Shown: positions 8,308 to 18,801, numbered from the stretch's first letter. The stretch: DNA of 64,000 bases from Roseiarcus sp963741405 (GCA_963741405.1 CAVUHX010000051.1:124001-188000), one strand, 5' to 3'. Numbers and translations: made by a program. The notes: generated by a model not told the origin, from the sequence alone.

Positions 8308-11300
8308 GTCGGCGTCGCCTCTGCATCGAGAGTAGGCGCCGATCGGCGCGCTCGTTTCGGCTTGCGCGCGTGGACGAGACGGAACACCGCCGGCACGAAG
8401 AACAGGGTTGCGACCGTCGAGCAGATCAGGCCGCCGATCACGGCGCGGCCGAGCGGCGCATTCAGCTCGGCGCTCAGAGCCATTGGCGCCATGCCGATGA
8501 TCATTGCGAGCGCCGTCATCAGAACCGGCCTGAAACGGGTAAATCCCGCATCGATTGCGGCGGTCGTAGGGTCGGCGCCCTCGGCCAGCCGCTCGCGCGC
8601 GAAGCTGACCACGAGAATGCTGTTCGCCGTGGCGACGCCCATGCACATGATCGCGCCGGTCAGGGCCGGAACCGACAGAGTCGTGCGGGTGACGAACAGC
8701 ATCCAGACGATGCCGGCAAGCGCGGTCGGCAGGGCGCTCACGATCACGAACGGATCGAGCCACGACTGGAAATTGACGACAATTAGCAGGTAGATGAGGA
8801 CGACCGCGAGCGCGATGCCGACAAAGAGCTGCTGGTAGGCTGAAGACATGGTCTCGGTCTGCCCGCGCATGACCACGCTCGAGCCGTGCGGAAGGTCCTT
8901 CGCGGTCTCATCGAGAATGCGCTGGATGTCGGCCGACACGGCGCCGAGGTCGCGCTCGTTGTTGGTCGCGTAGATGTCGATGACCGGCTGAACCGCGTAG
9001 TGGGAAACGACAGAAGGGCTTATCCCGCGTTTCAAGGTCGCAAGGCCGCCGAGGATCTGCGAAGCGTCTTCCTTGGAGGCAGGAATGTTTTCCAGCGTGG
9101 AAACCGAATCCAGCCAGTATTGCGGGGTCTGCGCGACGACCGGATAGGCGACGCCGTTCTTTGGATTGATCCAGAACGTCGGCGCCACCTTGAAGCTGCC
9201 GGACAGGCTCTCCTGGAGGCTCTTCGCCACGTCGCCTTCGTTCAGCCCCACCTGCGCGGCGCGCATGCGGTCGACCGCGACGCCGAACGTCGGATTGTTC
9301 GACGATTGCTGGATGCGCGGATCGGCGACGCCGGGAACGCGCGCGATCTTCTTTAGCAGTTCGTTGGCGTAAGCGTGGTTGGCGGCGAAATTCGACCCGA
9401 CGATCTGGACGTCGATCGGCGCCGGCAGGCCGAAATTGAGGATCTGCGACACGATGTCGGCGGGCAGGAAGGCGAAGGTCGCACCCGGGAAGGCCCTCGG
9501 CAGGGCCTCACGCATCTTGCGGATGTAGCCGTCGGCCTCGCTCTCGTAGTCGGGCTTGATGGTGATCAGGAGGTCGGCGTCGGCGGGGCCGACGGTGCCG
9601 GAGTTGTTGTAAGTCTGGTTGATGCCGCTGACCGGCAGCCCGATGTTGTCGACGATCGGCCCCAGCGCGTCGGGAGGAATGATTCGGCGGATGGCCGATT
9701 CGACTCCGTCGCAAAGCGCCGCGGTGTCCTCGATGCGGGTCCCGGTCGGCGCGCGCACATGAAGCTTGATCTGCGCGTTGGCGACCGGGGGAAAGAAGTT
9801 CTGGCCGAGGTAGGGGGCGAGCGCAAACGAGCAGGCGACGGCCAGAAGAAAGCCGCCGATGAACAGCCAGCGAGCGGCAAGCGCCGTCTCCAACAACCGC
9901 CGATAGAAGGCTCGGGTCGCCTCGAACCGATGCTCGAAGCCGCGCTGGAAGAGCTTCAGCGGATTGCGGGTCGGCGGCGGCGCGCCCTATGGTGATCCCG
10001 TTGCGTCTGATGGGCGAGCAGGAACCGGGCCATGGTGTTGACCAGCGTCCGCGACAGCACATAGGACGCAACGAGCGCGAAGATCACCGCTTCGGCCATC
10101 GGACGGAACAGATAGCCGGCGACCCCGCTGAGTTTGAACATCGGCACGAAGACGATGCAGATGCAGAGCAGCGACACGGTCGCCGGCAGGACGATCTGGC
10201 GGGCGCCGTCCATGATCGCGGATTCGATGTCCTTGTCCTGCTCGAGATGCCAGTTGATGTTCTCGATCGTCACCGTCGCGTCGTCGACCAGGATGCCGAC
10301 CGCGAGCGCGAGGCCTCCAAGCGTCATGACGTTGATGGTTTCACCGATCGCCGACAGCGCCGCGACCGAGGACAGGATCGCCAGCGGAATCGAGATCGTG
10401 ATGATCAGGGTCGAGCGCCAGCTGCCGAGAAAGATCAGGATCATCAGACCCGTCAGCGCCGCCGCGACGACGCCCTCGAAGATGACGGAATTGACGGCCG
10501 CATAGACGAAGGACGATTGGTCGTTGGCGATGTCGACCTTCAGGCTCTTGGGCAGCGAATCCCTGATTGTCGGCAGCAGCGCCTTGACCCCGTTGATGAC
10601 GTCGAGCGTCGACACCGAGCCGTTCTTCAGGATGGTCATCAGGGCGGCGTTGGCGCCGTCGACCCGCACCATGTTGATCTGCGGCGGGGCGCCGAAATGC
10701 GCATAGGCGACGTCGCGGACGAAAACCGTGGCTCCATTGACCACTCGGATCGGCATATCGTTCAGTTGGTCAAGCCGCTCCGGCGAACCGTTCAGATTGA
10801 CGACATATTCGAATTCGCCGATCTTTTCGGTGCCGACAGGCGTGACAATGTTCTGGCGGCCGATCGCGTCGACGACATCCTCCGCCGAGAGACCGTAGGC
10901 CTGCAGTTTGTCCTGGTCGACGTCCACCTGAACCTGAAGAGTCTTGCCTCCGTAAGGCGAGGGAATTGCGGAACCGGGGATGGAGGCAAGCTGCGGGCGG
11001 ATGAAGTTCTGGCCGTAGTCGAAGATCTGCGCCTGCGACAGCGACTTGCTCGACAGCGCGAGTTGGATGACCGGAACGCTGGAGGCGTTGAAGCTGAGGA
11101 CGAACGGGGGCGTGATCCCCGGCGGGAGGAATTTCAAGACGGTCTGCGAAGCCGCCGTCGTCTGCGCGAGCGCCGCGTTGATGTTCACGCCGCGCTGAAA
11201 GAACACCTTGACGACGCCGTATCGAGGCATGGACTGCGACTCGATATGCTCGATGTCGTTGACCTGCGTGCTCAGCGTACGCTCGTAATAGTAGATCACC

Positions 11301-11488
11301 CGCTTCGACATGTCGTCGGCTGGCAGGCCGTCGTAGGTCCACACGACCGCCACGACCGGGATGCCGATGGTGGGAAAGATGTCGATCGGGGTCCGCACCG
11401 CGGCCGTCACCCCGAAAAGAACGATCAGCATCGCCATCACGACGAACGTGTACGGCTTATTCAGAGCAATGCGGACAATTGCGAGCAT
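8304..11488 (-). CDS. RND efflux permease (HAE1-type), one frameshift
   Basis: Two adjoining frames make one pump of about 1061 residues. The first (from ATG 11488, MLAIVRIALNKPYTFVVMAML) covers TM1, the first porter domain and TM2-TM6, including GGLALAVGILVDDATVTIENI with the TM4 proton-relay aspartates. It breaks at about 9972-9990 in a GC-rich run. The second frame resumes at APPPTRNPLKLFQRG and covers TM7 (LFIGGFLLAVACSFALAPYLG), the second porter domain and TM8-TM12 with AIMCMGVATANSILVVSFARERL. The total length needs one base added, i.e. a deletion in the read sequence. Unlike many operons, the permease precedes the MFP gene. It lies 176 bp below the histidine kinase. Substrates are not predictable; the regulator context suggests a stress-induced exporter. 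Confidence 0.88.
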
Positions 11489-11664
11489 TCGACTCTTCGA
11501 CGGCGACGTTGACGGACGTTGTTTAAGCCCGGGCGCGACAAAGCGTGGCTCAAGTTATGAGCTTCCGCCCGCGATCGACGGTTTGGTAGCTTCAGCAGCC
11601 GGGCCAAACCACTAAATAATATTTGGATAAGCGTACAAAGCGGCCCCGGCGCAGCAGCGCCGCT

Positions 11665-13046
11665 TCATTCGGCCGCCCGCGGCAGGACCAGCGACGCCCT
11701 GGCCGAAGCGCGCAAGACGAAGCGGGCGCCTGGATTGTTGTCCTCGACGGACAGCTGAAATTCGTGCAGATCTGCGATCGTCTGGGCGATGCTCAGCCCG
11801 AGCCCGTGCCCGTCGCTGCGCTCGCCGCGAAAGAAGCGGCGGAAGATCTTGTCCCTGTCCTGCGGCGCAACGCCGCACCCGGAGTCGCTGACCTCCGCGC
11901 TCGGCGAGCCGTCGACCATGTTCGCCTTGACGCGTACCGTTCCCCCTTCCGGGGTGAACTTGACCGCGTTGTCGATGAGGTTCGAGATCGCCTCGCGCAT
12001 CAGGTCCTCGTCGCCGCGGACGGGAACGGACTCGACGACCTCGATGGTCATTTCGACGGACTTCGACTCGGCGAGCGGCTGATAGAATTCGACCACCTCG
12101 GCGCAGACGGCGCCAAGGTCGAAGTCCTTGAACCGTTTCTGTCGGACGCCCTTTTCGACGGCCGAGACGCGCAGGATCGCGGCGATCGTTGCGGAGGCCT
12201 TGTCGATCTGGGTGAGGGCTGCCCGCATCGTCGCGCGCGCCGGCTGGACGCCGCCATCCTCTTCCAGCGCCCGCTCGAGCTTGGCGCGCGCCACCATCAG
12301 CGGCGTCCGCAGGTCGTGGGCGATATTGTCGCCGACGCTTTTCAGCTGGTCGAGCAGGCGCTCGATCTCGTCGAGCATCAGATTGACGGCCCGCGCGACC
12401 TTGTCGACGTCGTCCGTGTCATTTGCGACGGGAAGGCGCGAACGGAATTCACCGTTCATGATGCGGACGATCGCGCCGTGAATGCGCTCGAGCCTCTGCG
12501 AGGCGCGACGGGCGAAAAACGCGCCGATCCCGAGGATGAGGAGAATGGTCGGCGACAAGCGCGATCGCCATGGCGCGCAGGACCGTCTCCTGCAGGTCGT
12601 AGGCCTCGCGCAGGCTGCGCCCGAGCAGGAAGACGCCCCCGTCGGCGCGACGGCGGGCGACGAACAGGGCGGGTCTCGAAGCCGCTCGGATCCGGCAGAA
12701 GCTGTTCGGGGACGACATGCGCGAGCCCGTCGACCGGAATCGCCGGCATGGCTGGAAGGTCGCCAAACAGCTTTACACCCCTGGCGTTGAACAGGGCGAC
12801 GTAATCCAGCCGGCGGATGTCGCGGGTGAGGCGCAGCTCCATAGCCCGTCGCAGTTCATCCTCGCTGTCGCCTTGGCGCTTTTGGCCGCCTCGTCGACGA
12901 GAACGGCGGCCACCCTGCTGAACGTCGCCGCGCGAGACCTGAAGATAGATGAGCGTGAACGCCGCGGCCGTGGCGACGGAAACCGCGAGGCAAAACGCGA
13001 GCGCCAGCCGGAACGCCTGCGCGCGGAAGACGTCACGGGTCAACAT
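11665..13046 (-). CDS. Two-component sensor histidine kinase, four apparent indels
   Basis: The protein would be about 460 residues but is spread over three frames. Start ATG 13046: MLTRDVFRAQAFRLALAF with TM1, then periplasmic sequence. Indels are inferred at about 12917 (+1) and 12870 (-1), which compensate each other and restore VAAVLVDEAAKSAK, at about 12674 (+1, between FETRP and ALFVARRRADGG) and at about 12555 (+1, before PTILLILGIGAFF = TM2). Downstream the reading is clean: a HAMP linker, the phosphoacceptor box VGDNIAHDLRTPLMVARAKLE, the N box NLIDNAVKFTPEGG and the G2 box GHGLGLSIAQ. It overlaps the response-regulator gene by 14 bp. Four indels in one gene is more than elsewhere, so real decay of the sensor half cannot be excluded. 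Confidence 0.75.
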
Positions 13047-13773
13047 TCAGCCTGAAACCGACCGCACGGACGTTGACGATGTGCTTCCGCGAGCCTGTGG
13101 GATCGAGCTTGCGTCGCAAGTTGCCGATCTGGACGTCGACGACATTGGTCTGCGCCATGAATTTGAAATTCCAGACATCCTCGAGCAGCATCGAGCGGGT
13201 CACGATCTCGCCCGGGCGACGCATGAAATATTCCAGGAGCTTGAATTCACGCGGCAGCAGATCGACCGATCGGCCGGCGCAGCGAACCGAGCGCTCCACC
13301 AGATCCATCTCGATGTCGCCCGCCCGGAGCCAGGTGGCGCGACTGTCGCCGCGGCGGCGCAGGAGCGCCTCGACCCGCGCGGTCAGTTCCCGGACGTCGA
13401 AGGGCTTGACGAGATAATCGTCCCCCCCGGCCTTCAGGCCGTTGATCCGCTCGTCGACTGACGACAGCGCGCTGATCACCAGAACCGGGGTCGCTACCCC
13501 TTCGTCTCGGAGAGTCTCCACAACCGACAGGCCGTCATCGCCCTGAAGCATCCGGTCGAACACGAACACCGAGGCCCAGCCCGCTCGTGCCGCCGTCAGT
13601 CCGTCCGCCGCCGTCGACGCCAGTCTGACGGGGTGGCCGTTCGCCTCGAGCTCCAGACGGATTTCTTCGGCGAGATCCGGCTCATCCTCGACGACCAGGA
13701 CGGGAGCTCCATCAGTGAGCTGAGCGCGCGAAGTCATCTGGCCACCGGGCTCCTCGGGATATGAGCTGCTCAT
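13033..13773 (-). CDS. OmpR/PhoB-family response regulator
   Basis: A protein of 246 residues (or 234 from ATG 13737). It has a receiver domain (VLVVEDEPDLAEEIRLELE with the acidic pocket, FVFDRMLQGDDG with the phosphorylated Asp, VISALSS and GGDDYLVKPFD with the conserved Lys). A winged-helix C-terminal domain follows (LLPREFKLLEYFMRRPGEIVTRSMLLEDVW, NVVDVQIGNLRRKLD, VRAVGFRL). Its 3' end overlaps the cognate histidine kinase. The pair lies directly upstream of, and on the same strand as, the RND efflux genes, so it probably controls them. The gene itself has no frameshift. Confidence 0.93.
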   Translation of the reverse strand: MSSSYPEEPGGQMTSRAQLTDGAPVLVVEDEPDLAEEIRLELEANGHPVRLASTAADGLTAARAGWASVFVFDRMLQGDDGLSVVETLRDEGVATPVLVISALSSVDERINGLKAGGDDYLVKPFDVRELTARVEALLRRRGDSRATWLRAGDIEMDLVERSVRCAGRSVDLLPREFKLLEYFMRRPGEIVTRSMLLEDVWNFKFMAQTNVVDVQIGNLRRKLDPTGSRKHIVNVRAVGFRLNVDP

Positions 13774-14492
13774 GAGCGCTTCCCGCTCCTCGTCCCTGCG
13801 TGGCGCTTGCGCGCAGACCTTGTCAACTTCATGGTCGTCATTTCCACCGATCGCAACATGCGGCGTTCCTCAATGGTGTTCAAATTCAGCCCAAGCCTGC
13901 TTTCACCTTCGCGGCACAAGACAAGCAACATCGGACGGATGGCCCTGCTTTTGACAGTAAATGCCGTGAATCGACTATCAAAAGTTCAATTCAGACTTAG
14001 GCTAACATGCCAAAATTCAATTACAACGCGCGGGTCATAAATTATGAATTATAAATCTACCTTCAGGAAGACCGGCGACAAGCCTATGTTTTGCACCTTC
14101 GCCGTGCGGCCCTTCGGCGGCAGCACCGTGTTATAAAATTAAATTTATAGAGCCGGCGCCATTTTGTCGCCTGATTGTTACACGGCCCGGATAATTCCTC
14201 TGCGCAGGGTCACGGGTGGCGTCCAGGACGTCGGCCGCGCTTCGTCGTGAATAGATGATGAAGCGTTATCGCTTACACAAGTTCATAGGTGTGCCCCGTA
14301 TGCAACAGCTGAGAACAAAGACATAATTCTGGCTGACTTACAGTTGGTTTGTGACAGGTTTCCCCATTACCATACCCTCATCGACGCCAATTCAACGTCG
14401 CCCTGCCTTAACTGGACGGCGCCCGGCGGTGACAAAACAGCGAATGACGACGGCGGGCGGCGGCGGAGCCCGGCAACGAAGACGGGGTCACG
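13774..14492. other. Intergenic region between the response regulator and porin 2
   Basis: 719 bp between divergent genes. The section 13850-14170 is clearly more AT-rich than the surroundings and contains AAAATTAAATTTATAG near 14137, consistent with promoter and regulatory sequence. Short open frames here (for example 13807-14040) have no ribosome site or coding character. The last 60 bp before the porin are purine-rich with a weak ribosome site. Confidence 0.4.
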
Positions 14493-16127
14493 ATGAAAAA
14501 GTATGGCGTTTCTCTGGCGATTCTCATCGCTTGTGGCGCGGGGGCCCACGCCGCCGATCTCCCGACCAAAAAGGAGCCTGTGGCTGCGCCGCCGGTGAAT
14601 TGCTATGCGAGTCTGTGGACCTGGCTGAATACAACAGCCGCCGACTGTCCGATCAGTTACGGCGGTTTCACCCTCTATGCGACGATCGACGCAGGCATCG
14701 GCTACGAATCGAACGGCGCCGGCTTCAACGGGTGGTGGAATAACGGCGTCTCGAACATCATTACCAAGCAGAGCACCCGCGGCCCGCAATGGCTGTGGAC
14801 GCCGAACGGCCTCAGCCAGTCGGTCGTCGGCGTCAAGATGAGCGAACCGCTCTGGAACAGCGGCTGGTCGCTCATCGGCACCGTGGAAACCGGCTTCGAT
14901 CCCTATTCCATGCAACTCGCCTATGCGCAGAAGGCGCAGGTCGAAAACAACGGCAAGTCGCTCTTCCTGCAAAATGCGAACGCCAATTCGAGCCGCACGG
15001 GCCAGCCGCTGAACTCGCAGTGGTTCCTCGGTTTCAGCAACCCAACCTACGGCACGATTACCGGCGGCCGCGTGAACACCCTCTCGCTGGACTCGATCAA
15101 CGCCTACGATCCGATGGGAGGCTCCTACGCCTTTTCGCCGATCGGCTATTCCGGCTCATACGCCGGGTTCGGCGACACCGAGGCGGCCCGCGCCAACACG
15201 GCGATTAAGTACCGCGTCAATATCCAAAACTTCCGGCTGGGCGGCCTCGTACAGGTCGGCGGCTACAATTGGGGCAACGGCACGGACGGCATTTACCAGG
15301 CCCAGATCGGCGGCGACTTCAAGTTTCCCGGCGGCGGCGTCCTGTCGATCGACGGGACCGCGAGTTTCGCCAAGGACGCCGTGAATATCGGCACCCTCGG
15401 CTCGCTCACCCAGTGCTCCACACTTACCAAGGGGCCCCTGAAGGGCGAGACCGGTTGCACCAACAGCATCCCGAATTACTATAACAACACCGACCTTCAG
15501 GCGACGCTGTCGAACAACACCGGCTTCATGGTGAACACGAAGTACAAGTGGCAGGCTTGGACGTTCTATGCTTCCTACCAATATATCCGACAACAGAATC
15601 CGAGCGACACCTATCAGAACGGGTTCGAGACCATCGGATATTACAACGTCCCGGGGACGATCCCGCTTTTCAATGTTCCAGGAACCACCGCAAACAAGCT
15701 TTGGCCAACGCAATGGACCGTCAACAACGCCTATAACATCCCGAGGGTCGCGAATGTCTTCTGGGTGGGCGCAAAATACGAGGTCAACTCCCAACTGGAC
15801 CTGATCGGCGCGTTCTACTATTTGGGCCAAAACAACTTCAACTACAGCGTCGACCCAAAAACCGGAATCACCAACTCTGCGGCCTGCGTCGGCGCCGTCA
15901 CCAACGGGGTCCAACCGAACGGCACACCGTTCTCGATTGCCCGAACCAACAGCGGCAAGTGCGCCGGTTCGACGGACTTCATCTCCTTCCTGATCGATTG
16001 GCGGCCGGTCAAGCGCGTCGACATCTACGCCGGCGTAATGGAATCGAACGTCTATGCCGGCCTGGCGAACGGCTACTGGAAGACCCAGACGATCAACCCG
16101 ACCGCGGGCATCCGCATCAAGTTCTGA
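14493..16127 (+). CDS. Porin 2 (paralogue of porin 1)
   Basis: A protein of 544 residues with a signal peptide (MKKYGVSLAILIACGAGAHA/AD). It has the same cysteine-bearing block after the signal (NCYASLWTWLNTTAADCPIS), the strand GGFTLYATIDAGIGYESNGAGF and the C-terminal PTAGIRIKF ending in Phe. The shared DFISFLIDWRPVKRVDIYAGVM segment aligns with porin 1. Predicted role: outer-membrane diffusion channel. It differs from porin 1 in the extracellular loops, so pore selectivity may differ. It is transcribed away from the efflux block and is followed by a strong hairpin at 16155. Confidence 0.92.
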   Translation: MKKYGVSLAILIACGAGAHAADLPTKKEPVAAPPVNCYASLWTWLNTTAADCPISYGGFTLYATIDAGIGYESNGAGFNGWWNNGVSNIITKQSTRGPQWLWTPNGLSQSVVGVKMSEPLWNSGWSLIGTVETGFDPYSMQLAYAQKAQVENNGKSLFLQNANANSSRTGQPLNSQWFLGFSNPTYGTITGGRVNTLSLDSINAYDPMGGSYAFSPIGYSGSYAGFGDTEAARANTAIKYRVNIQNFRLGGLVQVGGYNWGNGTDGIYQAQIGGDFKFPGGGVLSIDGTASFAKDAVNIGTLGSLTQCSTLTKGPLKGETGCTNSIPNYYNNTDLQATLSNNTGFMVNTKYKWQAWTFYASYQYIRQQNPSDTYQNGFETIGYYNVPGTIPLFNVPGTTANKLWPTQWTVNNAYNIPRVANVFWVGAKYEVNSQLDLIGAFYYLGQNNFNYSVDPKTGITNSAACVGAVTNGVQPNGTPFSIARTNSGKCAGSTDFISFLIDWRPVKRVDIYAGVMESNVYAGLANGYWKTQTINPTAGIRIKF

Positions 16128-16154
16128 CAGTCGCGTATTCCAATGATGGATCGA

Positions 16155-16207
16155 ACTCTCCGTTCTCGAGCCGCCGCCCGGGAACGGAGAGTCGGGCGTT
16201 CGGTTTT
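16155..16207 (+). terminator. Rho-independent-like terminator after porin 2
   Basis: A perfect 11-bp stem, ACTCTCCGTTC (16155-16165) with GAACGGAGAGT (16182-16192), closes a 16-nt GC-rich loop. It is followed shortly by TTCGGTTTT. It starts 28 bp after the porin stop, which is where a terminator is expected. Confidence 0.65.
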
Positions 16208-16396
16208 GGACGGTGGCGGGGATCGGCATTGTGACGGCATTCCCCGCCGACGAGTTCGTGACTGGCGAATGCGAGTCGGCCGGCGGAAATCCGGCCGTCG
16301 CTCAAAGACACGCTGCGGGGACTTGACGGAATGCGACTGCACTGATTGCGTAGAGCGCCGGTCTGGTACAAAGGCTGGTCTTACCTGGGGCCCTTT

Positions 16397-16642
16397 ATGT
16401 CTTTCATTCATCCCCTCGCGAGGGGAGCCAAAGTGTGGACCGCACAAGGCCACGACGATGGCGAGCAGCGGGTTTTGGTCATCGTCACAACGATTCCTCT
16501 CGACCCGGCCGAGAAAGGCTACAAGAAGTCGCTGGTCGAAAAGCTGTCGCGCGCCGCCCGCGAGCATCTCGCCGAGTCGAAAGACGCCAAATCGTTCATG
16601 CTGATCAGCAGGCTGCGGGACTGGAACCTGCCCAAGGGGTGA
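16397..16642 (+). CDS. Small hypothetical protein
   Basis: 81 residues from ATG 16397, with a GGGG ribosome-like site 6 bases upstream. The chain (MSFIHPLARGAKVWTAQGHD, VLVIVTTIPLDPAEKGYKK, RLRDWNLPKG) is soluble, mixed alpha-beta by eye and rich in lysine, and was not recognised. The open frame extends upstream to 16346. Codon use looks coding (third positions G or C), but support is limited to this and the ribosome site. Confidence 0.5.
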   Translation: MSFIHPLARGAKVWTAQGHDDGEQRVLVIVTTIPLDPAEKGYKKSLVEKLSRAAREHLAESKDAKSFMLISRLRDWNLPKG

Positions 16643-16790
16643 CGAGATCCGGCAAGGCGAGCGATCCGGCGCTCTGTTTCCGCCGGCCGCCGAACCTACT
16701 GCTTTTCCTCATAGCCCTGTGATAAGCTGAGTCGCGCGCTCGCGGGGTGCGGAACGCTCCAAGGGCCGCTTTCAAGGGAGGGTCATCGAC

Positions 16791-17351
16791 ATGTCGGCAA
16801 TCACAGGTTTCGGGCCCGCTTCGTCGCTCGCGCCATTGCAAGCCAAGTGGGGTTGGATCGTCGCGCTCGGCATCGTCTACCTCGTCGCCGGAATCATCGC
16901 GCTCGGCAGCGTTTTCAGCGCGACCGTGGCGAGCGTGCTGGTGGTCGGCGCGATGATGTTCATCGCCGGCGTCGCCGAGGTCATCAACGCCTTCCAGGTC
17001 AAGACCTGGGGAAAGTTCACTTTCTGGCTGCTGCTCGGCGTCCTTTACATCATCGCCGGCTTCGTCGCGTGGGACAATCCGTTGCTCACCGCGGTGTGGC
17101 TGACCTTGATCCTCGGCGCGGCGCTGGTCGCCTCGGGCATCATGCGCATCTTCCTCGGCTTCAACATGAAGGCGGGATCGCCCTGGATCTGGATCGTTGT
17201 TTCCGGCCTGATCACCCTGGTGCTCGGCCTGATCATCCTGGCCCACTGGCCGCTTTCCTCGGTCTACACGCTCGGCATCTTCCTCGGCGTCGACCTCGTC
17301 TTTGCCGGGGCGAGCTGGATCGGCCTCGGCATGGGCTTGCGTCACGCCTGA
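16791..17351 (+). CDS. HdeD-family membrane protein (DUF308)
   Basis: A protein of 186 residues with six hydrophobic helices in three similar pairs: WGWIVALGIVYLVAGIIALG, SVLVVGAMMFIAGVAEVINAF, FTFWLLLGVLYIIAGFVAW, WLTLILGAALVASGIMRIF, IWIVVSGLITLVLGLIIL and YTLGIFLGVDLVFAGASWI. This repeat (DUF308) defines the HdeD family, whose E. coli founder is linked to acid resistance at high cell density. The molecular function is unknown. It is an inner-membrane protein. It stands upstream of a small LapA-like gene on the same strand with 90 bp between. Confidence 0.9.
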   Translation: MSAITGFGPASSLAPLQAKWGWIVALGIVYLVAGIIALGSVFSATVASVLVVGAMMFIAGVAEVINAFQVKTWGKFTFWLLLGVLYIIAGFVAWDNPLLTAVWLTLILGAALVASGIMRIFLGFNMKAGSPWIWIVVSGLITLVLGLIILAHWPLSSVYTLGIFLGVDLVFAGASWIGLGMGLRHA

Positions 17352-17441
17352 GGCGGCCGGTCCGAAGGCGGGATCTTCGCGCGGCGCGACGCTTGCGTTG
17401 GCCGCGCGCCTGCCGGGGGTGAAGCTTATCGGAGCCTCGCC

Positions 17442-17666
17442 ATGCGCTGGATCTATCTCGCCATCGTCGTCCTGATCGCCGCGGCGACGCTCGTCTTCGC
17501 CTTTCAGAACCTGCAGCCGGTCGCCGTGTCCTTCCTCGCCTCGACAATCAACCCGCCGCTCGCGCTGCTGGCGTTCGTCGTTTACGTGCTCGGCGCGGCG
17601 ACGGGCGGAAGCCTGTACGCGCTTCTGCGCCGATCCGTTCGGGGCTCGAGACGGGGCGCCCTCTAG
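17442..17666 (+). CDS. LapA/DUF1049-like small membrane protein
   Basis: 74 residues: a first membrane helix (WIYLAIVVLIAAATLVFAF), the conserved QNLQPVAVSFL segment, then a second helix (LALLAFVVYVLGAATGGSLYALL) and a basic tail. This two-helix layout with QN..PV.V.F between helices is the LapA (YciS) domain, found in proteins that help lipopolysaccharide assembly in enterobacteria. The role in this organism is inferred only from the fold. It ends 130 bp before the alcohol dehydrogenase. Confidence 0.8.
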   Translation: MRWIYLAIVVLIAAATLVFAFQNLQPVAVSFLASTINPPLALLAFVVYVLGAATGGSLYALLRRSVRGSRRGAL

Positions 17667-17796
17667 GGCGGGGTCGCCGACCTCGGCCAGGCGTGCTCCG
17701 TAGGGCGTCAGGACGGACGCCCGTCTTTCGACGGGCTATGGAGCGCGCCCGACAAGCCGCTTCCGCGCCATCTGGCGATTGGCTAATATTCTCCCC

Positions 17797-18777
17797 ATGC
17801 GCGCGATGGTTCTCAGGCGAGCCGGCGAGCGGCTCGCGCTCGAGGAGCGACCGACCCCCGAACCGGGACCGGGCCAGGTCCGCTTGCGGGTCGAAGCTTG
17901 CGGCGTTTGCCGCACCGACCTGCACGTGGTCGACGGCGAACTTCCGGACCCCAGGCTGCCGATCGTCCCCGGCCACGAGATCGTCGGCCGGATCGAAGCG
18001 GCCGGCGAAGGCGTCGACTTGCCGCCTGGAATGCGCGTCGGCGTGCCATGGCTCGGCCATGCCTGCGGTCATTGCCCCTACTGCCGAAGCGCCCGCGAAA
18101 ATCTCTGCGATACGCCGCTCTTCACCGGCTATACCCGCGACGGCGGTTTTGCGACCCATACGGTCGCCGACGCGGCCTTCGCCTTTCCCCTCGACGAGAC
18201 GCTCGACCCGGTCGCGGCGGCGCCGCTGCTCTGCGCCGGCCTGATCGGCTGGCGATCGCTGAAAGCGGCGGGCGAGGGAGAAGCCATCGGCATCTACGGC
18301 TTCGGCGCGGCGGCCCACATCATCGCCCAGGTCTGCCGCTGGCAGGGCCGGCGCGTGTTCGCCTTCACTAAACGAGAAGATGCGGCCGGACAGGCCTTCG
18401 CCCGCTCGATGGGCGCCGAATGGGCCGGCGGATCGAATGAGCGGCCTCCCGTCCCGCTCGACGCTGCGATCCTGTTCGCCCCGGTCGGCGCGCTCGTGCC
18501 CGCCGCCCTCGCCGCGGTGCGCAAGGGAGGTCGGGTCGTCTGCGGCGGCATCCACATGAGCGACATCCCGTCGTTCCCCTATCGGCTCTTATGGGAGGAG
18601 CGGAGCCTCGTCTCGGTCGCCAACCTGACCCGCGCCGACGGCGAGGAGTTCCTCAAGCTGGCGCCGCGCGTGCCCGTGCGGACGACGACGACGCCCTACC
18701 CGCTGGACAGGGCGAACGAGGCCTTGGACGACTTGCGCTCCGGCAGGTTGGAGGGGGCGGCGGTGCTGGTGACGTGA
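17797..18777 (+). CDS. Zinc-dependent alcohol dehydrogenase (MDR superfamily)
   Basis: A protein of 326 residues from ATG 17797; an upstream TTG at 17779 is less likely. Catalytic zinc ligands are CGVCRTDLH (Cys), GHEIVGR (His-Glu) and the later LLCAG. The structural zinc loop is CGHCPYCRSARENLC with four cysteines. The nucleotide-binding part has a GIYGFGAAAHIIAQV glycine motif in place of the usual GxGGLG, as in the AdhA-like subfamily of shortened enzymes. Reaction: NAD(P)-linked oxidation of alcohols or reduction of aldehydes in the cytosol. It is monocistronic and convergent with the hybrid kinase. Substrate is not determinable from sequence. Confidence 0.92.
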   Translation: MRAMVLRRAGERLALEERPTPEPGPGQVRLRVEACGVCRTDLHVVDGELPDPRLPIVPGHEIVGRIEAAGEGVDLPPGMRVGVPWLGHACGHCPYCRSARENLCDTPLFTGYTRDGGFATHTVADAAFAFPLDETLDPVAAAPLLCAGLIGWRSLKAAGEGEAIGIYGFGAAAHIIAQVCRWQGRRVFAFTKREDAAGQAFARSMGAEWAGGSNERPPVPLDAAILFAPVGALVPAALAAVRKGGRVVCGGIHMSDIPSFPYRLLWEERSLVSVANLTRADGEEFLKLAPRVPVRTTTTPYPLDRANEALDDLRSGRLEGAAVLVT

Positions 18778-18801
18778 GGGGGCAAACCACGACCGGATCG
18801 G

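Noticed and set aside
13807..14040. Open plus-strand frame of 77 codons upstream of porin 2
   Set aside because: It lies in an AT-rich regulatory gap, has no ribosome site and no coding-like composition.
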